A DNA stretch of 64,000 nt from Pelagibacterium sp. 26DY04 (GCF_031202305.1 NZ_CP101731.1:1674001-1738000), one strand, 5' to 3'; shown: positions 1 through 8,970, counted from the first letter of the stretch. Numbers and translations are program-made. The notes: generated by a model from the sequence alone, not told the origin.

Positions 1-510
1 GGCCTTGGCGCGTCCGAAGCGCAGGAACACATCCTCGCCGGGCAGGACGCCGACATAGGCCAGCACTCCGACCACCGATGTGATCAGCGCTATGGCGATA
101 TAGGCCTTGGCGATCAGCCGCATATGCGCGAAGGGCGATTGCGCGACGAAATTGGCGGCGAAATAGCTGGTGATCAGAAGAAAGATGGTGACGAGGTTGA
201 AAATAAGTCCATCGAGCACCGGCTGGTAGCGCATGAAAAACGTCGAGATCAGCGCGAAGGGCGTAAAGGCCAGGACGATGAACAGCAGGGGCAGGGTATC
301 GCGGTGGAGCTTGAGCCCGCCCATCAGCGCAACGGCGAAGGCGATGATGAACATCACCTCATAGGGTGAGGGCTCGAAGATCACGAACCCGCCCGAGAAG
401 ATCCACAAGGCGACGATCAGGCCCAACGCCTTGCGCGCCGTCTCGCCTGCCCATGCCTGGCCCAGTGGCCGGCGGTCCAGCCCTATCTGGCCGGGCAGCG
501 CCGCCGTCAA
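1..510 (-). CDS. O-antigen polymerase/ligase-like membrane protein (partial)
   Basis: The minus strand is open from the left window edge to a TTG at 510, giving 170 codons with no stop, so the C-terminus lies outside the window. The translation holds several hydrophobic segments (for example around residues 30-45, 52-67 and 75-95) separated by short loops, as in ExoQ/Wzy/WaaL-type polysaccharide polymerases or ligases. The TTG overlaps the TGA of the upstream sugar-transferase gene (TTGA), which supports both the start and translational coupling. Role as polymerase or ligase of the exopolysaccharide repeat unit is inferred from topology and the neighbouring genes; no diagnostic motif is visible in this fragment. 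Confidence 0.7.
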   Translation of the reverse strand, partial: MTAALPGQIGLDRRPLGQAWAGETARKALGLIVALWIFSGGFVIFEPSPYEVMFIIAFAVALMGGLKLHRDTLPLLFIVLAFTPFALISTFFMRYQPVLDGLIFNLVTIFLLITSYFAANFVAQSPFAHMRLIAKAYIAIALITSVVGVLAYVGVLPGEDVFLRFGRAKA

Positions 511-2021
511 AACGCGTTCTCGCTCTTGGTGAACAGCGAGACAGGGGTCATGACGAGGATATAGAGGTCGAGCAAGATCGACCAGTTTTCGATGTAGTAG
601 AGATCATGGTCCACACGGGCCATGAGCTTTTCGACAGTGTCGGTTTCGCCGCGCCAGCCATTAATCTGCGCCCAGCCGGTGATGCCCGGACGCACCTTGT
701 GGCGGGCGAAATAGCCATCGACGGCATCGTGGTATAGCCGATTGGCGGCCTTGGCCTCGAGCGCATGCGGCCGGGGGCCGACAATCGAGAGCTGGCCTTT
801 GAGCACGTTGAAGAGCTGCGGCAACTCGTCGATCGATGTCTTGCGGATGAACCGCCCCACGGGGGTGACGCGCGGGTCGTCGCGGGTCACGAGCTTGGAC
901 GCCTTGGCGTCGCCCATATCGGTATACATCGAGCGGAACTTATAGACCTCGATCAGCTCGTTGTTGAACCCGTGGCGCTTCTGGCGGAACAGGACCGGGC
1001 CCTTGCTCGTGGCCTTTACGGCGATGGCGGTCGCCAGCATCACGGGGGAGAGCAGGACGATGGCGGTCGTGGCGACGAGCTTGTCGAAAATCCATTTAAA
1101 GACCAGGTTCCAGTCGGAAATCGGCCGGTCGGCGATGTCGAAGACGGGCAGGTCACCGATATAGGAATAGGTTTTGTCGGTGAAACGCAGCTTGCTCATA
1201 TGGGCGCTGAGCCGGATATCCACCGGCAGCACCCAGAGCTGCTTGAGCATTTCGAGAACGCGCGTTTCCGCCGAAAGCGGCATGGAAACGATGACCAGTT
1301 CGATCTGGGCGCGACGGGCGAATTCGACCAGGTCGGCGACGCGGCCCAGCTTCGTGAGGCCAGCCACATTGCGCGGGGAGCGTTCGTCGTCGCGGTCGTC
1401 GAAAAGGCCGATCAGCTCGATGTCGCTGGCCGCGGCCTGCCGGATCGCCGCGACGAGCGTCTCAACGACCGGCCCGCCGCCAACGATCACCGTGCGTCGC
1501 CGCAGGCGCCCCTTTGCGGACCAATCGAGAACCACCGATCTCAGTATCAGCCGGAAGGCGACGAGCAACAGCGCGCCGGATGCGAGCCAGCTTCCGAGCC
1601 ACACGCGCGAGACCAGTTCGCCTGCCTTGAAGATGAAGAGACCGGCCACCACGAGCAGGAACACGCTGGCCCAACCGGCCAGAACGTGCAGCACTTGCTT
1701 GATGCCGGTCCGGTAGGCGGCGATACGGTGGGTACGGGCGATGTTGAAGGCGACGTTTGCCGCAATGACGATGCCGAGCGAGAGGGGCACATAGATCGCC
1801 GCATCGACGCCCCCGAGATAGGCGAAATAGATGCCCAGCCCCAGCACAAGCAACAGCCCGGTTTCGATCAATTGGGCAAAGCCGGTGACCACCTTGTGCG
1901 AGAGACCGGGCACGATAGGTGCGCGCGCCAGCGCCTCGGCGTCGGGGCCGAGCACGCCGGCAGCGGCTTCCGCAGTGGAGATGTGGCCGAGCACCGCTTG
2001 CTTGGGGTCGACACGGAACAT
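507..2021 (-). CDS. Undecaprenyl-phosphate hexose-1-phosphate transferase (WcaJ/ExoY family)
   Basis: Initiating enzyme of exopolysaccharide repeat-unit assembly: transfers a sugar-1-phosphate from a nucleotide sugar to undecaprenyl phosphate at the inner membrane. About 504 aa with four predicted N-terminal membrane segments (roughly 45-165), a Rossmann-like middle region beginning at VIVGGGP (about 180) and a C-terminal bacterial sugar-transferase domain with KFRSM, TSIDELPQLFNVL, SIVGPRP and the WAQINGWRG motif. The open frame extends upstream to 2225, but a GGGAGG 7 nt before the ATG at 2021 fits best; an ATG at 2027 is the alternative. The substrate sugar (glucose or galactose) cannot be told from sequence. 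Confidence 0.92.
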   Translation of the reverse strand: MFRVDPKQAVLGHISTAEAAAGVLGPDAEALARAPIVPGLSHKVVTGFAQLIETGLLLVLGLGIYFAYLGGVDAAIYVPLSLGIVIAANVAFNIARTHRIAAYRTGIKQVLHVLAGWASVFLLVVAGLFIFKAGELVSRVWLGSWLASGALLLVAFRLILRSVVLDWSAKGRLRRRTVIVGGGPVVETLVAAIRQAAASDIELIGLFDDRDDERSPRNVAGLTKLGRVADLVEFARRAQIELVIVSMPLSAETRVLEMLKQLWVLPVDIRLSAHMSKLRFTDKTYSYIGDLPVFDIADRPISDWNLVFKWIFDKLVATTAIVLLSPVMLATAIAVKATSKGPVLFRQKRHGFNNELIEVYKFRSMYTDMGDAKASKLVTRDDPRVTPVGRFIRKTSIDELPQLFNVLKGQLSIVGPRPHALEAKAANRLYHDAVDGYFARHKVRPGITGWAQINGWRGETDTVEKLMARVDHDLYYIENWSILLDLYILVMTPVSLFTKSENAF

Positions 2022-2103
2022 GGGCATGCCTCCCGCTGATCCTTGGGAAATTTGACGGTGCACTATGGGCGGGAGAAGTGAAGACTCGGTGAAAAGCCTA
2101 GGG

Positions 2104-3231
2104 TCAGCTTGAGAGATCGCGATAAAGCGCCTCGATACCGTCGACCATGCGAGACAGCGAGAAACGGGACCGGACGAAGGCACGGCGTTCCTGCGCTTCT
2201 GATGCGGCGCCTGAGGGATTCGCAAGAAAGGCCGTCATGGCTTGCCGCAAGGCATCGGCGCTGTCCGCGGCAATCAGCCGGCCGGAGGTGGGGCCGAAAA
2301 TCTCGGCGATGCCGCCAACATTGGTGGCGATGATCGGCCGGCCGGCGGCTGCCGCTTCCATCACGATATAGGGGAGGGACTCCGCCCGCGACGGAACGAG
2401 GACGCATCGGCCGCGCGTGAACATTGTCCGTGCAGGCTGCACCCCGGCGAGCGTCACCCGCTGCTCCAGGCCGAGCGAGCCGATCTTGGCGCGCAGCATC
2501 TCGGCGTCGGGTCCATCCCCGGCCATGATGATGGTTGCCGGAGTGCCGTCGAGGCGCTTGAGGGGTGCCAGCGCATCTACGATGAGATCGATCCCCTTGA
2601 GCAGCCGCAACTCGCCCACGAACACGAAATCGGCGGCATCGCGCGCAGGTTCGATGGTTTCGAACTCGACGTCGGCCAGCCCGTTATGGATGACGTCCTG
2701 CCGGCAGCGGGGGTGGGCGACATGGCTGGCGAATGTGCGTTGGGCATAGGCGCTTTCGAAGATCAGCGCGTCGGTTGTCCCGAGCAGCACGCGCTCGATG
2801 GCCATGAAGGTGCCGCCCGATAGCGTACGCGGGTCGAAATGCAGCGCGCCGCCATGCGGAGTATAGACGGTGGCAGGGCGCCGTCCGCCAATTCGCGCGA
2901 GGCGGGCGCCGAATCCACCCTTTGCCCCGTGGCCATGAAGGATATCGACATCGAGCGAGCGGGCGAGCGATCTGATTTTCAGTGGCGTCGTGAAATCGTG
3001 CGCGCCCAAAAGACGCGGAATGGGAAAGCGATGGATGCCCAGCGCGGCAACGGGCTCGAGTGCGGCGAGCTTGGCATCGGTCTGTCCATCACCTGCTTCG
3101 CTGTCGGCAATCAGGCCCACCATGTGCCCGCGTTCCGCCAGCGCGCGCGTAAGGTCGGCGACGTGCCGGAACAGCCCGCCTACCGGCGAGCGCATGACCT
3201 GGAGGATGCGCAGGCGCTTCACGTCCGTCAC
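2104..3231 (-). CDS. Glycosyltransferase family 4
   Basis: Predicted cytoplasmic glycosyltransferase of the GT-B fold, 375 aa, probably adding one sugar to the lipid-linked repeat unit. The N-terminal half begins with the LRILQVMRSPVGGLFRHV segment typical of GT4 acceptor domains, and the C-terminal half carries the EX7E motif in VPSRAESLPYIVMEA followed by GRPIIATNVGGIAE. The GTG start at 3231 overlaps the TGA of the upstream export-lipoprotein gene (GTGA), so the two are translationally coupled. It is followed after 82 bp by the sugar-transferase gene. Donor and acceptor are unknown. Confidence 0.88.
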   Translation of the reverse strand: MTDVKRLRILQVMRSPVGGLFRHVADLTRALAERGHMVGLIADSEAGDGQTDAKLAALEPVAALGIHRFPIPRLLGAHDFTTPLKIRSLARSLDVDILHGHGAKGGFGARLARIGGRRPATVYTPHGGALHFDPRTLSGGTFMAIERVLLGTTDALIFESAYAQRTFASHVAHPRCRQDVIHNGLADVEFETIEPARDAADFVFVGELRLLKGIDLIVDALAPLKRLDGTPATIIMAGDGPDAEMLRAKIGSLGLEQRVTLAGVQPARTMFTRGRCVLVPSRAESLPYIVMEAAAAGRPIIATNVGGIAEIFGPTSGRLIAADSADALRQAMTAFLANPSGAASEAQERRAFVRSRFSLSRMVDGIEALYRDLSS

Positions 3232-3782
3232 AGCCAGCGTTCGGAGATTACGATGGTGTCCCCGGGCTGAATGGGGAAATCGAGTTCGACATTGCCCTTG
3301 ACCATCTCATCGTTCTGCCGGCGATAGATCGTCGACGTATCGCGGCTGGCGGTATCGGAAAAGCCACCGGCGGCGCTGATCGCGGCCCGTACGGTCATGC
3401 CATAGACGTACGGATATTGCCCGGAAGTTCCGACGGCGCCTTGGATGAAAAAGGGACGGTATTCGGCGACTTCCACGGCGACATTGGGGTTGCGCATGAA
3501 CCCGGCCGCGAGCGCGGAGGCGACGCGTTGGGACAGGGCGGTCGTCGTTATGCCGCGCGCCGGTACGGCACCGACCAGCGGCATGGCGATGGCCCCGGAA
3601 TCATCGACGCGATAGGTGTTGGTGAGGCTGGGATCGCCATAAACGCTGACCCGCAGCACATCGCCGCTGTCCAAGAGATAGGGTCCGGTCTGCTCCACGA
3701 GATAGGTGGATGGCGCGCCACTATGCGCGCAGGCTGCCAGCAACAGCGGCAACAGAATCAGTGAAATGCGCAGCCGACGCAT
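3228..3782 (-). CDS. Polysaccharide export lipoprotein, short Wza/GumB/ExoF type
   Basis: 184-aa exported lipoprotein. The start at 3782 gives MRRLRI, a hydrophobic core and a lipobox LLAAC at about residue 17, while the longer frame to 3821 would bury the signal. The Poly_export region follows (YLLDSGDVLRVSVYGDPSLTNTY), then an SLBB-like part (FIQGAVGTSGQYPYVYGMTVRAAI). It is much shorter than E. coli Wza and resembles GumB/ExoF-class outer-membrane or periplasmic secretin partners. First gene of the minus-strand EPS operon and divergent from the chain-length gene, its expected partner in the envelope-spanning export complex. Confidence 0.9.
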   Translation of the reverse strand: MRRLRISLILLPLLLAACAHSGAPSTYLVEQTGPYLLDSGDVLRVSVYGDPSLTNTYRVDDSGAIAMPLVGAVPARGITTTALSQRVASALAAGFMRNPNVAVEVAEYRPFFIQGAVGTSGQYPYVYGMTVRAAISAAGGFSDTASRDTSTIYRRQNDEMVKGNVELDFPIQPGDTIVISERWL

Positions 3783-3838
3783 GCAAGTGCCCCCGAGCCA
3801 TCCTGACGTTAGCTCTCCCACGTCATGGTTAATAACCT

Positions 3839-3899
3839 CTTATCGCCACCTCTCCGGACGAAATCCTTAACCGAATGCTTACCATGTGGGGGCGATAAG
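3839..3899. promoter_or_regulatory. Inverted 9-bp repeats in the divergent EPS promoter region
   Basis: CTTATCGCC at 3839-3847 is repeated as its exact reverse complement at 3891-3899, extending to 11 of 12 matching positions. The pair sits between the divergent export-lipoprotein and chain-length genes. A separate 11-bp palindrome, GGTTAATAACC, lies at 3827-3837. The arrangement suggests paired operators; no regulator is assigned. Confidence 0.4.
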
Positions 3900-3922
3900 C
3901 CGACAAAGCTGGGGGACGACCT

Positions 3923-5923
3923 ATGAGCGATTCTGCACCCACGGTGGCGCGGCCGGAAGCGAGCATCGACGCGAGTGTGATCCTGCGTGCTCTGTTGGGC
4001 AAGCTGGTGCGGATAGGATTCATTACCATCCTGCTGCTGGCGGTGGCCTATGCCGTCCTGCTTTTCGTGCCGCGGCTATACGAATCGCGCGCCGAGCTGC
4101 TGGTCGAGCCGCGCAGTACCGTTTTCACCAGCGCTGCCAGCAACCAGAATGCTGAATCCTATTTCATCGATGCCGCCGCCGTTTCGAGCCAGATCGAGCT
4201 GATCAAGTCGCGCGATACGATCCTTGCCACGATCGAGGCGATCGATCTGAGGCAGGAGCCGGCCTTTGAAGGGTGGAGCGATGAAGACATCGTCGGTGAG
4301 ATCAGCGACAGCCTTATCGTTACCCAGGAGCGTTCGTCGCGGTTGATCTCCGTCGCCTACCGCGCCACCGATCCCGAGCTTGCGGCGCGGATCGCCAACG
4401 GGCTGGCGCGCACTCATGTGCAGCGCCGCGCCGGCCAGCAGATCGCCGATACCATCGAGGCGACGGGCTGGCTTGAAGACGAGATCAACCGTCTGCGCCA
4501 GAACGTGGCCGAGGCCGAGCGCGCCATCGCCGATTTCCGCGTCGAGAACGACCTGTTCACTGGTTCCAACAATGAGAGCCTGACCAACCAGCAGCTCTCG
4601 AACTTCGCCACCCAGATCGCCGCTGCCGCCGAGCGGCGCAGCGCCGCTCAGTCTCGCGCCCAGCTCATCCGCAGCCTGCTCGAATCCGGGCAGCCGGTGG
4701 TTGGGGTTTCGGACGTCCAGGCCTCCGCCGTCGTCCAGCAATTGAGCCAGGAACTGGCCCGGCTGCAAGGGGAGAGGGCACAGCAATCGGCAACCCTGCT
4801 GCCCAATCACCCCACGATCCGCGCGCTCGATGCGCAGATTGCCGCGATCAACGAACAGATTTCCAATGAAGGGCAGAGGGTGGCGCAGGCTCTTGAAGCG
4901 CAGGCGCAGATCGAGGCCGCTCTCGAGCAATCCCTGCAAGCCGAACTCGACAGGCTCAAGGTGACCGCCGGATCCGACACCGTCGAGGGTGTGACCTTGG
5001 CCGAACTCGAACGCGAGGCCGCCGCCGAACGCGATCTGCTCAATGCCTATCTCCTGCGCTTCACCGAGGCGACGGCACGGTCCGATATCGGTTCGTCGCT
5101 GCCCGACGTCCGGTTCGTCAGCGAGGCGGCGCCTTCGAGCTCGCCGGCATCGCCGCAGACCACGCTCATCCTCATGGCGGTGGGTATCGCCTCGATCCTC
5201 CTGCAGGTGGGCGGCGTCATCTTCTCCGAATTGCTGTCAGGACGGGCGCTTGTCGAACACGGGCCCTCATCCGAGCCGCCGCTGGCGCCGGTGGAGAAGG
5301 GCTCCGACAACGGACTGATTGCCGCCAATTCCGACACCTCGTCCGAGCCTCTGGCCATATCCGGCATTCACGCGCCGCTCGGTGCGCTGGAAACCGAGAT
5401 CCAAGCTCAAGCTGCCCGGGCGCTGGCCGGCCTTGACCGGCTGATCGTTATTGCCTCCGACAAGGGGTGGGACGAGAGCATGAATTTTGCCGAGCGCCTC
5501 ACCGCCGCGATCGTCGGTAACGGGCAGAGCGTTGCGGAGATTGATGCTGCCAGCAGTCAGCAGGGGATCGAGCTGGGCCTCACCGATCTGTGCTCGGGAG
5601 ACGCCGATTTCGGTGAAGTGGTTCATCGGGGCATCGAGGAGCGCTTCGGTTTCGTGCCCTGGGGACAGGGTGAACGCCTCAGCCCAAATCCGGACCGCAT
5701 CCTCACGCTCATTGACGCTCTCGGCGATATCTATGAGGTCGTGATCGTGGTGACGGGCAGGGTGGGCACGGGATCGAACCTCCCGCTTTTTGCGGACGCG
5801 GGCGCCAAGTGCCTGCTGCTCGCTCGCGATGAAACTGGCGAGACGCGCCGCGAGGTCGCCATGCTGGGGTTTAGCGAATTGCGCGTGATCCCGACGCACG
5901 AACGCCAGTCCGAAGTCGCCTGA
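3923..5923 (+). CDS. GumC/Wzc-like chain-length determinant with degenerate BY-kinase domain
   Basis: Inner-membrane polysaccharide co-polymerase, 666 aa. A first membrane segment lies at about residues 30-50, then a Wzz domain, a long periplasmic coiled coil (Glu/Gln/Ala-rich, about 190-390), and a second membrane segment at about 415-435 preceded by a Pro/Ser stretch. The C-terminal cytoplasmic part (about 500-660) aligns in layout with bacterial tyrosine kinases (ExoP, Wzc), but the region equivalent to Walker A reads IASDKGWDESMNF with no GxxxxGK[ST]. The C-terminal tyrosine cluster is also absent. Kinase activity is therefore unlikely. The start follows a GGGGGA ribosome site; the deacetylase gene starts 3 nt after the stop. 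Confidence 0.88.
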   Translation: MSDSAPTVARPEASIDASVILRALLGKLVRIGFITILLLAVAYAVLLFVPRLYESRAELLVEPRSTVFTSAASNQNAESYFIDAAAVSSQIELIKSRDTILATIEAIDLRQEPAFEGWSDEDIVGEISDSLIVTQERSSRLISVAYRATDPELAARIANGLARTHVQRRAGQQIADTIEATGWLEDEINRLRQNVAEAERAIADFRVENDLFTGSNNESLTNQQLSNFATQIAAAAERRSAAQSRAQLIRSLLESGQPVVGVSDVQASAVVQQLSQELARLQGERAQQSATLLPNHPTIRALDAQIAAINEQISNEGQRVAQALEAQAQIEAALEQSLQAELDRLKVTAGSDTVEGVTLAELEREAAAERDLLNAYLLRFTEATARSDIGSSLPDVRFVSEAAPSSSPASPQTTLILMAVGIASILLQVGGVIFSELLSGRALVEHGPSSEPPLAPVEKGSDNGLIAANSDTSSEPLAISGIHAPLGALETEIQAQAARALAGLDRLIVIASDKGWDESMNFAERLTAAIVGNGQSVAEIDAASSQQGIELGLTDLCSGDADFGEVVHRGIEERFGFVPWGQGERLSPNPDRILTLIDALGDIYEVVIVVTGRVGTGSNLPLFADAGAKCLLLARDETGETRREVAMLGFSELRVIPTHERQSEVA

Positions 5924-5926
5924 GCG

Positions 5927-6973
5927 ATGCCGCGCTACGGTCTTTACAGGGCAGCGTTCGAAGCTTTCGCGCTGCCCGGCCTCATGCCCGCGCTGCGGCG
6001 CTTTTCGAAGGCGCGTGGCGTCCTCTTCACGCTGCATCGCGTCCTTCCCGAACCCCCCGCCGCCTTTGCGCCCAATGGCATCCTCCAGGTTACCCCGCAT
6101 TTTCTGGAAGCGGTGATCGTGCGTGCGCGCAAGGCAGGCTTCGAGATCGTCGATCTCGATGAGGCCGTCAGGCGGCTGGGATCGCCGGAAGCCAAACCCT
6201 TCGTCGTCCTCACATTCGATGATGGCTACCGCGACAACCTCATCCATGCCCTGCCGGTGCTGAAAAAGCATCAGGCGCCGTTTGCGCTCTATATCCCGAC
6301 GGCGCTGATCGACGGCGTCGGCGTCGTCTGGTGGCAAGCACTCGAAGACGTGATCGCGGCCAATGAGGTCGTGGTCGTCGACCTGCCCGAGGGTCCCCAC
6401 TATGGCGATGCGGCAACGCTCGAGCAAAAGCGCGCGACCTTTGCCTATGTCTATGAACGTTACCGCAAGATGCCCGAACCTGACCGTGAAGCCTCGGTGC
6501 AGGCGCTGGCGGAGCGCTATGGTTTAGACCTGGCGCGTCATTGCCGGGAACTCATCATGGATTGGGCCGAGCTCAAGACCTTTGCCGACGATCCGCTCTG
6601 CACCATCGGCGCGCATACCGTGCACCATTTCGAACTGTCGAAATTGCCCGAACAGCAGATGCGGGCGGAGATCGAGCAATCGGCCAAAGTCCTGGCCGCC
6701 CAATTCGGCAAGCAGCCTAGGCACCTTTCATATCCGATCGGCGGAGTGGCAGCGGCGGGACCGCGAGAATTCGCTGCGGCCCGCGAACTGGGCTTTGCAA
6801 CCGCCGTCACCACCCGCCCCGGTGGGCTATACGGTGATCACGCGGAACATCTCACCGCGCTGCCGCGCATCTCCCTCAACGGTCTGTTTCAGGAAAAGCG
6901 GTTCATCGACGTTCTGCTGACCGCCGAGGTCTTCACGCTCATGCGGCGTGGGCGGCGCCTCGATGTCAGCTAA
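5927..6973 (+). CDS. Polysaccharide deacetylase family protein (NodB homology)
   Basis: 348-aa carbohydrate esterase 4-like enzyme. The NodB motif 1 reads LTFDDGYRDN (about residue 100) and motif 2 reads GAHTVHHFELSKL (about residue 225), supplying the Asp and two His metal ligands of the family; LSYPIGG follows as a motif-3 equivalent. No signal peptide is evident, so it may act on the cytoplasmic side on a lipid-linked intermediate, or on an unrelated N-acyl sugar. Co-transcribed with the chain-length gene 3 nt upstream. Its stop overlaps the convergent DUF2842 gene by 4 bp. Confidence 0.88.
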   Translation: MPRYGLYRAAFEAFALPGLMPALRRFSKARGVLFTLHRVLPEPPAAFAPNGILQVTPHFLEAVIVRARKAGFEIVDLDEAVRRLGSPEAKPFVVLTFDDGYRDNLIHALPVLKKHQAPFALYIPTALIDGVGVVWWQALEDVIAANEVVVVDLPEGPHYGDAATLEQKRATFAYVYERYRKMPEPDREASVQALAERYGLDLARHCRELIMDWAELKTFADDPLCTIGAHTVHHFELSKLPEQQMRAEIEQSAKVLAAQFGKQPRHLSYPIGGVAAAGPREFAAARELGFATAVTTRPGGLYGDHAEHLTALPRISLNGLFQEKRFIDVLLTAEVFTLMRRGRRLDVS

Positions 6974-7173
6974 TCCGGCCTGAGCATCCAGCGGATGACG
7001 ACCATGGCCGGAAACACCCAGCCGAGGCCGAACAGGACGAAAAAGACGAGGTGCACCAGATTGTGTGCACCCACCAGCCAGGTTTCATAGATCCACATTC
7101 CCAGAGCCGCCCACACGATGAGGGTGAGCAGGGTAAGCACGATGCCGACGGCCTTGCGTTGGCGCTGGGTCAT
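6970..7173 (-). CDS. DUF2842 family small membrane protein
   Basis: 67-aa protein with two membrane segments (about residues 8-28 and 37-60) and the ending WVFPAMVVIRWMLRP typical of the alphaproteobacterial DUF2842 family. The function of this family is unknown. The ATG at 7173 is chosen because GGAGG lies 5 nt upstream; the open frame runs on to 7251 without a ribosome site. It is divergent from heme A synthase, a neighbour that may hint at a membrane or respiratory role. Confidence 0.8.
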   Translation of the reverse strand: MTQRQRKAVGIVLTLLTLIVWAALGMWIYETWLVGAHNLVHLVFFVLFGLGWVFPAMVVIRWMLRPD

Positions 7174-7266
7174 GATGGCCTCCGAACTGCGGCGAATGTG
7201 GTCATTGCCATTTGTGCGCCACCCCATTAGCAGTTCGGTCAAGTTTGACAACTCCGGTACAGTTTC

Positions 7267-8331
7267 GTGTCTGCCATCGCCTCATCCGGCTCAATGCCGC
7301 TCGACCACGCCCGCCTCAAGCCCGTTCGCATCTGGCTCTATTGCCTTGCGGCTTTCGTCCTGGTGATGGTCCTGGTCGGTGGGGCGACGCGTTTGACCGA
7401 GTCGGGGCTTTCGATCACGAGCTGGAAGCCGATCTCGGGCATCATCCCGCCGTTGTCCGATGCGGACTGGCAGGCCGAGTTCGAGGCCTATCAGCAGATC
7501 CCGCAATACGAAGAAAACTTCGCCGGCTGGATGGGCGTGGATGAATTCAAGCTCATCTTCTGGTGGGAATGGATTCACCGCTTCCTGGGCCGCATGCTCG
7601 GCTTTGCCTTCGCCATTCCCTTCGTGATCTTCGTTGCCCAGCGCCGTATTCCGAAATCCATGATCTGGCCGCTGGTCGGGCTGTTCGTGCTGGGCGGCTT
7701 CCAGGGCTTTCTGGGCTGGTGGATGGTCTCGTCGGGCCTTTCGGAACTAACGTCCGTATCTCAGTATCGTCTCGCCACCCATTTGTGCGCCGCGTGCCTC
7801 TTGATGCTCGCGCTGATCTGGGTGGCACGTTCGCTCGAGCCTCCCGCGGTCGGGAACAAGCCCAATCGTGGCTGGGTAGCGGCGACATGGGTGCTCCTGG
7901 GACTGCTGTTCATTCAGGTCGGGGCAGGGGGGCTTGTCGCGGGCCTGGATGCGGGCCGGGTCTACAATACCTGGCCGCTGATGAATGGCGCTTTGATTCC
8001 CGAGGGGCTGTTTGCCATCGATCCGGCCTGGCGAAGCGCCTTCGAGCATGTTCTGACGGTTCAGTTCAATCACCGCATGCTCGCCTATTTCATCACCTTC
8101 TATGTTGCCGTGATGTGGTTCTTCGGCCGTGCCAATCCGGGATATGAAGGCGTTCACATCTGGATGCCTGCGATCGGGATGACGGTTCTGCTGCAGGTTT
8201 TCCTCGGCGTCGTGACCATCCTTTCGGTGGTCAATCTGCCCGTGGCACTGGGGCATCAGGTTGTCGCCTTCCTGCTCATCGGAATCGTGGTGGCCTATCT
8301 TGCTGATATGCATAGACTTTCTGTGCGGTAA
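7267..8331 (+). CDS. ctaA: Heme A synthase (COX15/CtaA family)
   Basis: Converts heme O to heme A for cytochrome aa3-type oxidases. 354 aa with about eight membrane helices. The alphaproteobacterial type-2 hallmark GGATRLTESGLSIT sits near residues 38-51. Conserved His residues in WIHRFLGR, LATHLCA, FNHRMLAYF and LGHQVVAF are the expected heme ligands. A GTG at 7267 gives the longest protein and an ATG at 7294 is equally possible; neither has a clear ribosome site. A GTCAAGTTTGAC palindrome at 7238-7249 precedes it. Confidence 0.95.
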   Translation: MSAIASSGSMPLDHARLKPVRIWLYCLAAFVLVMVLVGGATRLTESGLSITSWKPISGIIPPLSDADWQAEFEAYQQIPQYEENFAGWMGVDEFKLIFWWEWIHRFLGRMLGFAFAIPFVIFVAQRRIPKSMIWPLVGLFVLGGFQGFLGWWMVSSGLSELTSVSQYRLATHLCAACLLMLALIWVARSLEPPAVGNKPNRGWVAATWVLLGLLFIQVGAGGLVAGLDAGRVYNTWPLMNGALIPEGLFAIDPAWRSAFEHVLTVQFNHRMLAYFITFYVAVMWFFGRANPGYEGVHIWMPAIGMTVLLQVFLGVVTILSVVNLPVALGHQVVAFLLIGIVVAYLADMHRLSVR

Positions 8332-8382
8332 AATAATACCGCGAAAGCAAGCCGTTGTTTATAAACGAAAAATAGATTGCGC

Positions 8383-8411
8383 TTGACGGCTGTTGCCGCC
8401 ACCTGTATGAC
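8383..8411 (+). promoter_or_regulatory. Sigma-70-type promoter of rplM-rpsI
   Basis: TTGACG at 8383-8388 and TATGAC at 8406-8411 are separated by exactly 17 bp, with TG just before the -10. Predicted transcription starts near 8418, leaving an untranslated leader of about 88 nt before rplM. Confidence 0.75.
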
Positions 8412-8450
8412 GCGCTTCGAAATGGCCGTCTGCAAGGGCGGTTGAGAACC

Positions 8451-8470
8451 GGCCGCCGGATTCGGCGGCC
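8451..8470 (+). promoter_or_regulatory. Leader hairpin upstream of rplM
   Basis: GGCCGCCG (8451-8458) and CGGCGGCC (8463-8470) form a perfect 8-bp stem with a GATT loop, followed by TTTCT. It lies in the leader between promoter and ribosome site. It could be an attenuator or a ribosomal-protein binding site; the U run is short, so complete termination is unlikely. Confidence 0.55.
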
Positions 8471-8505
8471 TTTCTCGCAAGAGATATCCAATAAGGAACC
8501 CGACA

Positions 8506-8970
8506 ATGAAAACCTACTCGGCCAAGGCTGGCGAGATCGAGAAGAAGTGGGTTTTGATCGACGCGGAAGGTCTCGTCGTTGGCCGTCTGGCCGCGATCAT
8601 CGCGACCCGTCTGCGCGGCAAGCACCTGCCGACCTTCACCCCCAACCAGGACATGGGCGACAACGTCATCGTCATCAATGCCGACAAGGTGAAGTTCACC
8701 GGCAAGAAGCTCGATGACAAGCGCTTCTACTGGCACACCGGCTATCCCGGCGGCATCAAGGACCGCACCATGCGCGAACTGCTCGAGGGACGCTTTCCCG
8801 AGCGCGTCGTCGAGAATGCCGTGCGCCGCATGATGCCCGGTGGTCCGCTGACCCGTGCCCAGCTCAAGAACCTGCGCGTTTACGCCGGCACCGAGCATCC
8901 CCATACCGCCCAGCAGCCCGAAGCCCTCGATGTTGCCGCGCTCAACACCAAGAATGTGAGGGTGAAGTAA
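8506..8970 (+). CDS. rplM: 50S ribosomal protein L13
   Basis: Large-subunit ribosomal protein, 154 aa, the full length expected for alphaproteobacterial L13. Recognised from [17 protein letters not shown] at the N-terminus, [21 protein letters not shown] and the [13 protein letters not shown] segment. ATG follows AAGGAA with about 7 nt spacing. The stop is 2 nt from the rpsI start, the universal rplM-rpsI pair transcribed from the promoter at 8383. Confidence 0.98.
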   Translation: MKTYSAKAGEIEKKWVLIDAEGLVVGRLAAIIATRLRGKHLPTFTPNQDMGDNVIVINADKVKFTGKKLDDKRFYWHTGYPGGIKDRTMRELLEGRFPERVVENAVRRMMPGGPLTRAQLKNLRVYAGTEHPHTAQQPEALDVAALNTKNVRVK

